From the IMG/VR virus record IMGVR_UViG_3300025151_000078, positions 1 through 44,115 of that record: a DNA stretch of 44,115 bases; one strand, written 5' to 3'. A program made the translations under genes and the position numbers. Positions 28,694 to 35,757 of the stretch are shown here, one piece after another. The number at the start of each line of letters is the position of its first letter. Position 1 is the stretch's first letter. A model generated the notes under the pieces. That model saw only the letters and a program-made list of their open reading frames with translations, did not search any database and was not told where the DNA came from. The stretch is from a virus.

Positions 28694-29854
28694 ATGTGGC
28701 AAGAAATTTTGAAGCAAGGTTTAGTTAATACGAAGAAAATCATGGAACAATTCAATGGCAATTATGGTCAAAGGGTTGTTGCTCAAGAATTTAAGAGATA
28801 CACGGGTGAAGATAGGCTAGAGGTTGCCGGAGAGAAATTAGTAGATATTGATGTAAAAATGACGAAACTACAGGGTCGTGAAATTGTTTTAGAAGGAGAC
28901 TTTGAATTAGAGTCGGGCAAGGAAGGCACTTTTGAATATACAGCAATTTCAGCAACTTATGGTATGATAATGAATAGGCCTTCTAGTAAAAGAAGACTCC
29001 CTCCTATTGAGGCCGCTAGAGCATCCGAAGGTATGCCAAACTTCCCTAGAGGGAGAACGGAAATTGAATTAGATGGCGAGACTACGAATAGAGGAACAGG
29101 TTCCCTAAGTGTGTTTTTAGGAGATATTGTAGACGCTGTGATGGGGGCCTATTCCGAAGATTATGGGGATGGCCCGATGGCGGCTGTTCCTAGAACTGAC
29201 GACGATGATGGTAGTGTCTTAGATTTTGGTCAAGGCATGGACAGAAAGGAATATGACCCTTACGGATATGGTCGTGGATTAAGAGAAGATTTCGGTAGTC
29301 GTGAAAACAAGGTTAGTAGTTGGAAGAAGGTTTTGGGGGCGAGAAGTGTCGCTGGTGAAGAAACAGAGACATCCATGAAATTATTTAGAGAACTCAAAGA
29401 AGCGGTGAAGGAATACAATAAGCGAGAAGAAGATGCTGAAATGGCTTTGACCAAAGAAGAAATTGAAGAATATTTCCCAAGTATTGATTTAGAAAGATTG
29501 GAGGGAGAGGACATGATTAGCGTTCTTGGCCCATTTAGAGTTGCTAAGTTTGGAAATGTTTCGGAAATTGGTTTTGATTTTGATGAAGTTCCTTACGCTA
29601 AGGAAGGGGGCTTTACTACTGCTAATGGTGCTAAATTTGGTGTCTTTGTTAGCCTAAACAATAGGGTGATGGACAATCCCTCTATAGGTCAAAGTATGGT
29701 TGAAGGGCCAAGATTCCGTGATTTTAAGAGAGAAACGAATGCTACTCCTCAAGAGATAGCGGAATCAACAGAAGATATTCGGAACTTTTTGGAACTTACA
29801 GAATCGGATTTGAGGAGTTATCTTGAGCGTTCCCAAGAAGGAAAGGAGTTGTGA
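28694..29854 (+). CDS. Tagged late protein, possible structural or virion protein
   Basis: 386 residues beginning MWQEILKQG. Residues about 55-100 (DIDVKMTKLQGREIVLEGDF ... TAISATYGMIMNRPSSKRR) are beta-rich and resemble the middle of the product of 34628-35095. An acidic, Gly-rich linker (AYSEDYGDGPM ... RTDDDDGS) separates this from a second domain, with SSWKKVLGARS near 212 echoing the tag. No enzyme motif. ATG follows AGGTGATATT. Confidence 0.6.
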   Translation: MWQEILKQGLVNTKKIMEQFNGNYGQRVVAQEFKRYTGEDRLEVAGEKLVDIDVKMTKLQGREIVLEGDFELESGKEGTFEYTAISATYGMIMNRPSSKRRLPPIEAARASEGMPNFPRGRTEIELDGETTNRGTGSLSVFLGDIVDAVMGAYSEDYGDGPMAAVPRTDDDDGSVLDFGQGMDRKEYDPYGYGRGLREDFGSRENKVSSWKKVLGARSVAGEETETSMKLFRELKEAVKEYNKREEDAEMALTKEEIEEYFPSIDLERLEGEDMISVLGPFRVAKFGNVSEIGFDFDEVPYAKEGGFTTANGAKFGVFVSLNNRVMDNPSIGQSMVEGPRFRDFKRETNATPQEIAESTEDIRNFLELTESDLRSYLERSQEGKEL

Positions 29855-29858
29855 GATT

Positions 29859-30092
29859 ATGTGGAAAGACGAGATTAGAAAATCAAACAGAAATGACCTC
29901 CCATTACTTGATAGATTAGAGGCTAAACTTGAGAATGCAAGAAGGTATTTTGTTAAATTGATTGATGAAAGAGATGCAAACAAAAATACAATTGAAAGGC
30001 AGGTGTTGATGGATGCTTTGGACTCGCTGGATAAGTGTATGGGAATTATTTCAAACGACATTGAAGAAACGGTCATGGAACCGGACTTTTGA
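29859..30092 (+). CDS. Tagged small helical protein a
   Basis: 77 residues: MWKDEIRKSNRNDL then LLDRLEAKLENARRYFVKLI and further helix. The tag is a variant with E-I-R-K. ATG at 29859 follows GTGAGATT. It looks like a duplicate of the next gene. Confidence 0.6.
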   Translation: MWKDEIRKSNRNDLPLLDRLEAKLENARRYFVKLIDERDANKNTIERQVLMDALDSLDKCMGIISNDIEETVMEPDF

Positions 30093-30110
30093 TTTTAAGG
30101 ATGTGAGATT

Positions 30111-30284
30111 ATGTGGAAAGATGAGATTAAGAAAAATATAGTTGCTAAAAATTCGCTGATGCGATATATTCAAGAAACTAAAGAGGAAATTGAAAAGCGT
30201 TTGGACTACGATGAAGGTAATGGAATCCGACAATATTTGGAAAAAATGTTAGAGGAGATGTTGTTTGCCGCTCACAGCCTTTGA
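30111..30284 (+). CDS. Tagged small helical protein b
   Basis: 57 residues: MWKDEIKKNIVAKNSLMRYI then QETKEEIEKRL and a Met-rich end. The first seven residues match the preceding gene and the leader GATGTGAGATT is the same, so the two are probably tandem duplicates. Confidence 0.6.
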   Translation: MWKDEIKKNIVAKNSLMRYIQETKEEIEKRLDYDEGNGIRQYLEKMLEEMLFAAHSL

Positions 30285-30296
30285 GATTGTGATAAA

Positions 30297-30536
30297 ATGT
30301 CCGATTGGCGAGCCGAGTTAGCACGAGATGGCGTTACAGCCAAGCAAAAGCGGCACATTTTTGACATTTTGAAGAACAGTTCGGAGATTTCCTTCTCCGG
30401 AATCAAGAGTGGCCTTACAAATCGTGGTGTGAAGCGTATAAATTCGGCAAATTTGCGAAAATATTTGGAAAAAGAGCCAAAAATTAGGAAAATGACAACA
30501 GTGAACGGCGCAGTTTCTTACAAATCAGTGGAGTGA
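30297..30536 (+). CDS. Winged-helix protein with a loose tag
   Basis: 79 residues: MSDWRAELARDGVTAKQKRH, then a helix-turn-helix (IFDILKNSSEISFSGIKSGL ... NSANLRKYLEKEP) and a short wing ending AVSYKSVE. Layout as in the early winged-helix genes at 4410, 4630 and 18842. It could be a DNA-binding protein carried in or acting on the virion genome. Confidence 0.6.
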   Translation: MSDWRAELARDGVTAKQKRHIFDILKNSSEISFSGIKSGLTNRGVKRINSANLRKYLEKEPKIRKMTTVNGAVSYKSVE

Positions 30537-30543
30537 GTGTAAA

Positions 30544-31008
30544 ATGTGGTTCAACATTTTAAAATCCGTTGAATTAATGACGGAAGAAAGTGTTTTGAGC
30601 CGCATGAAGGGTGCAAAATCGGCTGTTGAGAAGGGTTATCCTTCAATTATCACTCCATTAACGCTTGTTGTGAAGAAAGACGGCGAAAAATTGGTTTCTT
30701 ATACTTCATTTAGCGATTTGGGTAAATTTTTCTTTGTTGGAAATGCGTATACTGACCCCGATGAGAAGGGAAAGGGCTATTATTCATCGGTTATTTCGTC
30801 TAGAAATGCTGAAACGAAAGGAAAACCGAGAATTACCCTTTTGAATCCAAAAGATGAGAGGTCTTTTTCAGTCGTTACTGCGGTTGTTAGGCGTAATGGC
30901 GGAAAGGAGATACAATCTTACGATGATGTTAGTGACATTATGAGTGAAGAGGACTACAAGGCGATGTTTTCTACAGGATTGGCGGGTTTTAGGTATCCGG
31001 TTTTGTGA
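30544..31008 (+). CDS. Tagged GNAT-like acetyltransferase
   Basis: 154 residues. Tag MWFNILKSV; then TPLTLVVKKDGEKLVSYTSF and FFFVGNAYTDPDEKGKGYYS. The second has the GNAT motif A (strand, then R/Q/E-x-x-G-x-G). ITLLNPKDERSFSVV resembles motif B. The early gene at 9025-9462 is also a tagged GNAT candidate, though the two are not close copies. Acceptor unknown. Confidence 0.55.
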   Translation: MWFNILKSVELMTEESVLSRMKGAKSAVEKGYPSIITPLTLVVKKDGEKLVSYTSFSDLGKFFFVGNAYTDPDEKGKGYYSSVISSRNAETKGKPRITLLNPKDERSFSVVTAVVRRNGGKEIQSYDDVSDIMSEEDYKAMFSTGLAGFRYPVL

Positions 31009-31017
31009 GGTGTGGCT

Positions 31018-31443
31018 ATGAGAGTAAAAAACAGGCAAGAATTGATGGATTCTTTTTCGGAAGGTAGGCCGGAAATGCGAGAGGTTGTAGCCGAGCGAGA
31101 TGATGTTATTCAAGTGGATGAAGATTCTTTCAAGGATTTTTGTTGTAAAAAGGCTCTTGGTGAAACAATTGAATTATTAGAGGATATTCTTGCCAAATAT
31201 AAGGGAGGGGAGGTTAGACCACAGTTTGAAGGTGCATTAAACGCGTTAAAACTCTACCCCTCTTGTGATTTGGTCAAAGATTATTTGATGCAAATATCAA
31301 AGAGAAAGAAGTATGGCGAAACGATTCCCAATCCTAAAAATAAAAAAATAAATCCTTTCGTTGTTAGAGCGAGAGAAATCCTTGAGGATTTGGAGCGTTG
31401 CGAAGGTATGAAGAAATCTTGGTTTAAGGGATTGAAGAAGTAG
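31018..31443 (+). CDS. Hypothetical late protein with C-terminal tag-like motif
   Basis: 141 residues, mostly helical, with no N-terminal tag. It ends GMKKSWFKGLKK, a tag-like W-x-x-x-L-K at the other end. ATG at 31018 follows GAGGTGTGGCT. Function unknown. Confidence 0.58.
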   Translation: MRVKNRQELMDSFSEGRPEMREVVAERDDVIQVDEDSFKDFCCKKALGETIELLEDILAKYKGGEVRPQFEGALNALKLYPSCDLVKDYLMQISKRKKYGETIPNPKNKKINPFVVRAREILEDLERCEGMKKSWFKGLKK

Positions 31444-31451
31444 GTGTTGAT

Positions 31452-32027
31452 ATGTGGAAAGATATTTTGAAAGCCCCGCCTTTTGATGCAGTTCGTTATG
31501 AGAAACGAGTTTCTACCCCACGGCAAATGACCTTTCCAAGTTTCTTTTCACAGGTTCTTGATAGATACATAGAGGATGCAATAAAAAGAAAGAGGATTCG
31601 TAATCCTTCTAAATCGGAAAAGAGAAAATATATCGTGCGTATTGGGAGCGATGTTGTGGAAAAATATCAGAAATACTTTGACAAAATGGTAGGTGAACCC
31701 ACACCAACCGGCCGCAAATATTATACGGGCTTTGGCCCTAAAGGAACTAGAACCCGAGATGAATACACTCGTGATTTTACCGATAAAATAAAACAAAAAA
31801 TGCTACAAGAATACAACATGGATTCTATACGACTGATAAGGTATAACCCTATCTTTTATCGGGATTTTGAATTTGAATTCACTCTTACAGACGAAGGAAA
31901 CGCTGGAAACATGGAAAAGGTAGCGGGTGCGGTAACTACTTCAAGTGCGGCCCACTCACATCTCTTTAGGCCGACTTACGGAAATCGCCGTAAGCGCAAG
32001 AAGAAGAAGAAGGAGGACTCGGAATGA
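31452..32027 (+). CDS. Tagged basic late protein
   Basis: 191 residues: tag MWKDILKAP, then helices (FSQVLDRYIEDAIKRKRIR), a Gly/Arg-rich loop, a beta pair (FYRDFEFEFTLTDEG) and a very basic tail (GNRRKRKKKKKEDSE). The tail may bind DNA. The stop overlaps the next ATG. Confidence 0.58.
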   Translation: MWKDILKAPPFDAVRYEKRVSTPRQMTFPSFFSQVLDRYIEDAIKRKRIRNPSKSEKRKYIVRIGSDVVEKYQKYFDKMVGEPTPTGRKYYTGFGPKGTRTRDEYTRDFTDKIKQKMLQEYNMDSIRLIRYNPIFYRDFEFEFTLTDEGNAGNMEKVAGAVTTSSAAHSHLFRPTYGNRRKRKKKKKEDSE

Positions 32028-32485
32028 ATTGGGCTAGCATTATCAAAAGGTCTAACACTAGAGATGTTTTTCGGGGTAGCGATGCAGAAGTGGGTTCTGC
32101 TTTCACCATTGAGAATTATCCGGAAGAGGTAGACGAGTGGATTTTTGACCGTTTGGATATTGTGTTGGAATTTGAAAGCCAAGACAATGGACTAGAATCC
32201 TTTTCAAACTCCTGCACCGCTAGTATTGAAGGCACTTTGATTGGCTTTATGGATGAAAGTGAAGAGAATATTCGGACGGAAAAAATTGAAATTAAGATAG
32301 ATAAAGAATTTGATATGTATTTTGATATTTCAGTTGAGGGGGCTTCAAAGCAACAAAAGAATACAGTCATTATTAATTTTGTCAATTTTAGCATATCGGA
32401 CATAACCATTGATTTCAATAACACAAAGAATAATTATTCTGTTGTTGGGGGTATGGACATTGAATTTGAAGTGGCGAGTGGTTAA
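32024..32485 (+). CDS. Tagged beta-rich late protein
   Basis: 153 residues: tag MNWASIIKRS, then alternating strands (LDIVLEFESQ ... TASIEGTLIGFMDESEEN ... KIEIKIDKEFDMYFDISVEG ... TVIINFVNFSISDITIDF). The fold looks like a beta sandwich, as in capsid decoration or tail proteins, but no match is claimed. Confidence 0.58.
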   Translation: MNWASIIKRSNTRDVFRGSDAEVGSAFTIENYPEEVDEWIFDRLDIVLEFESQDNGLESFSNSCTASIEGTLIGFMDESEENIRTEKIEIKIDKEFDMYFDISVEGASKQQKNTVIINFVNFSISDITIDFNNTKNNYSVVGGMDIEFEVASG

Positions 32486-32487
32486 AC

Positions 32488-33489
32488 ATGGCAAGAAAGG
32501 TTGAGAAGGTCACTGCAAAAGTTGGCGATGCTACTCTTCAACGAAGAGGACTCATCAGTTTTCCGGACAAGTATAAGAAATGGCAACAAGAGTGTAGAAA
32601 CTTGGGGCCGTCAAAGGTTGGCGGAAAAGTCAATCTTCTAGCGTGGTTGAAAAAACACGGTAAGCCTTCTTCCAAACCTTCTAGAAGAAATTCTCCGAAT
32701 ACGGGTCTTTCGGGTATGAGCGTTACGATGGGCGTTATTGAGGGCATCATCAGCAAGCGTTCCAACGGCATTTACTACGAGGAAGATGTTGAAGCGTTTG
32801 AAGATATTTTGGACGACTTGGAAGAATATGATAGTGGTGGTTCACTTGACCCTGCTATGATTCCGTTTACAACTTTCCCTACACGAGATGGTAAAATCAT
32901 TCCCGATGCTGAACCTAAGATTATTTATGGGCATTACATAGACTCGTATTTTGAGGCAAAGGGATGGGGTGGTCAAGGCGGGCCTACGGCGGAAGCCGCA
33001 AGTTTGTGGATTGGTGGGCCGGAGGGTGATGCTAACCCTCCCATTAAGCAAGCCATTTTTGGTGGCCCTTTGTTTGGTAAAGGAATTAATTTGAAGGACA
33101 TTGTGGAGACTGCCATTAAAGAAATTGAAGCAGTTGGTTATGTTCTTGAAGTTAAGACGGGCCGTTCTCCTGTCGCTCTTGTGAATGTTCCATCGTTTAG
33201 AAGTAAGTTGGCTGGTGCTGTTCGTTCTTCTTTGGTTGATGGAAACATTAGTGTTCGTCAAGTGCAAAGCAAGATGAACGGTGTTCCGTTTAAAATTGAA
33301 GGAGATAAGGAGAAGTCTTTCGTTGCGGCTTATTCCAAGACTCAAGGTGTTGCTGGCGAGTTTGAAGCCTTTGAAGTGAACATGAGTCCAGCCAATACAA
33401 AGAAGGTTATTGAGACTTGGATGGCTACTTCTAGAGGCGTCAAAGAGCGAGACATTGTGAAGTCTTGGGCTGATATTGTGAGGGTTTGA
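32488..33489 (+). CDS. Late protein with C-terminal tag-like motif
   Basis: 333 residues. Basic N-terminus (MARKVEKVTAKVGDATLQRR), a Gly-rich middle (GWGGQGGPTAEAASLWIGGP) and an alpha/beta C-terminal half. It lacks the N-terminal tag but ends VKSWADIVRV, very like SWKDIVKE at the start of the protein from 35112. No enzyme motif seen; probably virion-associated. ATG follows the previous stop by two bases. Confidence 0.58.
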   Translation: MARKVEKVTAKVGDATLQRRGLISFPDKYKKWQQECRNLGPSKVGGKVNLLAWLKKHGKPSSKPSRRNSPNTGLSGMSVTMGVIEGIISKRSNGIYYEEDVEAFEDILDDLEEYDSGGSLDPAMIPFTTFPTRDGKIIPDAEPKIIYGHYIDSYFEAKGWGGQGGPTAEAASLWIGGPEGDANPPIKQAIFGGPLFGKGINLKDIVETAIKEIEAVGYVLEVKTGRSPVALVNVPSFRSKLAGAVRSSLVDGNISVRQVQSKMNGVPFKIEGDKEKSFVAAYSKTQGVAGEFEAFEVNMSPANTKKVIETWMATSRGVKERDIVKSWADIVRV

Positions 33490-33490
33490 T

Positions 33491-33955
33491 ATGAAGTGGG
33501 AAGACATTTTGAAGATTAGCGCAGGAGAAAGAAGCGATGCCGAAAGGTTCGCTGACCCCGAAGATTTGAACATGGATGATTCGGGAATGAGGAAGGTTGT
33601 TTTGGGTCATAGAAAGAGATTAAATTCTTTGATGAATAGGCCAAAGAAGATTGCAGAAACGCTAAAGCGGGGGCGTCATCCTGTTCCTCTTGTAGATGAG
33701 TTTTTGGAGCGTGAAGCGGAAGCCATAATCGGTATGAATCTTGATTTCTTGGATGAGAGGTTAAAGAGGATTGAAAATGAAATGAACAGAGACTCGCCTA
33801 ATATGTTCAAATTGGAAAGAATGTTGGAGGCGTATAGCAAGGCTAAGAAAAATGCCTACAAGCCTGTTCGTGAACTTCTGCGAGAAAAGCAATATAGATT
33901 AGACCGAGAACTAGAAAGAAGGGCCGATGAACGCCGGAAAAAAATGTCTCAGTAA
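33491..33955 (+). CDS. Tagged helical late protein
   Basis: 154 residues: tag MKWEDILKIS, then long charged helices (FLEREAEAIIGMNLDFLDER ... LDRELERRADERRKKM). A scaffold-like coiled coil is possible. ATG overlaps closely with the preceding stop (TTTGATATG). Confidence 0.58.
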   Translation: MKWEDILKISAGERSDAERFADPEDLNMDDSGMRKVVLGHRKRLNSLMNRPKKIAETLKRGRHPVPLVDEFLEREAEAIIGMNLDFLDERLKRIENEMNRDSPNMFKLERMLEAYSKAKKNAYKPVRELLREKQYRLDRELERRADERRKKMSQ

Positions 33956-33977
33956 AATCTTTGAGTGAGGAAATAGC

Positions 33978-34631
33978 ATGAGAAGAAAAAGTTGCTCTTT
34001 CTGCCAACATGAAAATGTTGATGCTCTAGAAAAGGAGTTGGAAGAGTGCCTTATCGCTTGTGATGATTTAGACCAAAGAGAAGGTTGGCGTAGTGGGACT
34101 GCCGCTCAACATCAGCGAAACCACATGGGAGACTATGTGAGCAGTAGCAATCCAAAATGTAAACTCTGCACCGACCCAATGCGTAAACAGTATGAAACGG
34201 GTTTGAGTGATGGTAAACTTGAAACAAAGATTGTGGCTGATATTTTGGAAACTTCTAAGGAGCAAATTCAACGCCACATGAAACACCATCTTGCCCCTCT
34301 TGTCCAAGAATCCGCCGCTACAATTATTGCCAAAAAGGAAGTCAATGAGGTGGATATGCTGGCAAACAACCTTACCGTGCTGGATGACAAACTCACAGAG
34401 ATTGCTTCACGAGATGACTTGGATGCTAAGGAGTTGGATGCTTTGGTAAAGTTGGCGAGAGAAATCCGTGAGTCATTGAGATACATGATGGAATTCAAGG
34501 GCAAACTTGTGCATAAGCGACAGGATACGATTATTGTTGCACAGATGCAAATTGTTCAAGAGGTTTTAGCGCAGGGTCATCCGGAAGTTTGGCTTGATGT
34601 TAAGAAGAAGATGCAGGAGAGATTAGCATGA
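33978..34631 (+). CDS. Small terminase subunit candidate
   Basis: 217 residues. A Cys/His-containing N-terminus (CSFCQHE ... HQRNHMG) and CKLCTDPMRKQYETGLSDGK are followed by the helix-turn-helix TKIVADILETSKEQIQRHMK and HHL. The C-x-x-C ... I-x-x-x-L ... S-x-x-x-x-x-RHxxxHL layout is typical of small-terminase-like proteins in phages. Helices after it could oligomerise. TerS recognises the packaging site. TerL lies 6 kb downstream. No tag; ATG follows GAGTGAGGAAATAGC. Confidence 0.6.
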   Translation: MRRKSCSFCQHENVDALEKELEECLIACDDLDQREGWRSGTAAQHQRNHMGDYVSSSNPKCKLCTDPMRKQYETGLSDGKLETKIVADILETSKEQIQRHMKHHLAPLVQESAATIIAKKEVNEVDMLANNLTVLDDKLTEIASRDDLDAKELDALVKLAREIRESLRYMMEFKGKLVHKRQDTIIVAQMQIVQEVLAQGHPEVWLDVKKKMQERLA

Positions 34632-35095
34632 GTTGGAAAGAAGTATTGAAGCAAGAATTGTATAATATAAACCTCACCGATTGGGGAGAATACATTGAAG
34701 AAGTTATTGAAGGACATTTCAAAGCATTTCTAAATGTTGTCTATCTTGAAGGGAAAAGGAAAAAGGTATTTGAGAAAATGTATAAACCAACAGTCAAAGT
34801 TACTAAACTCGGCGGAAGGAACCTTGAGGCTACTGTTGTTTTGAGTGGCTTTGAGTATAGCAGGGATTTTATCAATGCTAATGAAGAAGGCACTTTGCCT
34901 ATGGAGAAAATAGAGTTCACAATTTCTGCTACCTATCCAAATACTATTGAAACAAAGAGGACTAAACCCAAAGTGCAATTCGGGCTAGGTTATCCCTTCT
35001 TTTTTAATTCCGCAGATAAAAGAATATTAGAGCAGGCTCTTAGTTTTAAGAAAAACGGCGGTTTAGGAGAAACTTTAGATTTGATGTTAGACTGA
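34628..35095 (+). CDS. Tagged beta-rich late protein, relative of the 28694 product
   Basis: 155 residues: tag MSWKEVLKQE, then PTVKVTKLGGRNLEATVVLS and MEKIEFTISATYPNTIETKR, which align by eye with VKMTKLQGREIVLEGDFELE and ISATYGMIMNRPSSKR in the protein from 28694. The shared T-K-L-x-GR ... ISATY core suggests a common virion-protein domain. Confidence 0.58.
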   Translation: MSWKEVLKQELYNINLTDWGEYIEEVIEGHFKAFLNVVYLEGKRKKVFEKMYKPTVKVTKLGGRNLEATVVLSGFEYSRDFINANEEGTLPMEKIEFTISATYPNTIETKRTKPKVQFGLGYPFFFNSADKRILEQALSFKKNGGLGETLDLMLD

Positions 35096-35111
35096 TGCAG
35101 GAGAGATTACA

Positions 35112-35318
35112 ATGAGTTGGAAAGATATTGTGAAAGAAGACTACCCCGAAATTGTTTGGACAAACGAAAAGAAAACGATGGGTTATGTTGATGGAAGAGG
35201 CCCATACACCAAAGAATCAATTGCTACGGAACTAAAAAGGATAGGGACTTATGACAAAAGAAAGGAATTCATTTCTGTTCGTGGTGGACAAGCCCCTACT
35301 GAATCGGCGTGGGGATAG
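35112..35318 (+). CDS. Tagged small late protein
   Basis: 68 residues: MSWKDIVKEDYPEIVWTNEK then a Gly/Thr-rich segment ending SVRGGQAPTESAWG. ATG follows CAGGAGAGATTACA. No recognised family. Confidence 0.58.
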   Translation: MSWKDIVKEDYPEIVWTNEKKTMGYVDGRGPYTKESIATELKRIGTYDKRKEFISVRGGQAPTESAWG

Positions 35319-35329
35319 GTGAGATTACA

Positions 35330-35548
35330 ATGAGTTGGCAAAATATCCTCAAAGCAAAACTAACTGAGGAACAGAAGTTGGAAACTGATGCTTATGTTGC
35401 ATCTCAAGACTCTGTTTCTGTCCGAAAAGTTATGCAACACTTGTTGAAGAAACTTGGATTTGTCAAAGGTTCGGTTGTCCGAAGGAGTATTGAAGCATAC
35501 CTTGAAGAGAGGTATCCGGATAAGTTGGAACATTGGCGGTCTTATTAG
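35330..35548 (+). CDS. Tagged small helical late protein
   Basis: 72 residues: MSWQNILKAKLTEEQKLETD, then VSVRKVMQHLLKKLGFVKGS and a basic end. Possibly a helix-turn-helix (VRKVMQHLLKKLG...SVVRRSIEAYL). ATG at 35330 follows AGGTGAGATTACA. Confidence 0.58.
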   Translation: MSWQNILKAKLTEEQKLETDAYVASQDSVSVRKVMQHLLKKLGFVKGSVVRRSIEAYLEERYPDKLEHWRSY

Positions 35549-35558
35549 GTGAGAATAC

Positions 35559-35741
35559 ATGAGTTGGGAAAATATAATTAAGCGCAGAAAGGAATTAGGA
35601 ACATTTGAACATGGAGTTCAAGAAGATAATTACCGTTGTCAATTATGCGGATATAAGAGTGACAATCAAGAGGATTTTGCTAATCATGATTGCACCCCCG
35701 ATATGTTAAGAGAAATGGATTTTCAATTGGATAATTCTTAA
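35559..35741 (+). CDS. Tagged zinc-finger protein
   Basis: 60 residues: tag MSWENIIKRR, then one finger, YRCQLCGYKSDNQEDFANHD followed by C (C-x2-C-x12-H-x-C), close to a C2H2/C2HC finger. ATG follows AGGTGAGAATAC. A single-finger nucleic-acid or protein adaptor. Confidence 0.62.
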   Translation: MSWENIIKRRKELGTFEHGVQEDNYRCQLCGYKSDNQEDFANHDCTPDMLREMDFQLDNS

Positions 35742-35757
35742 GAGTAGGTGAGAATAC

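Noticed and set aside
32842-33573. 243-residue minus-strand frame
   Set aside because: It is the mirror of the plus-strand late gene at 32488-33489, has no ribosome site and an unlikely composition.
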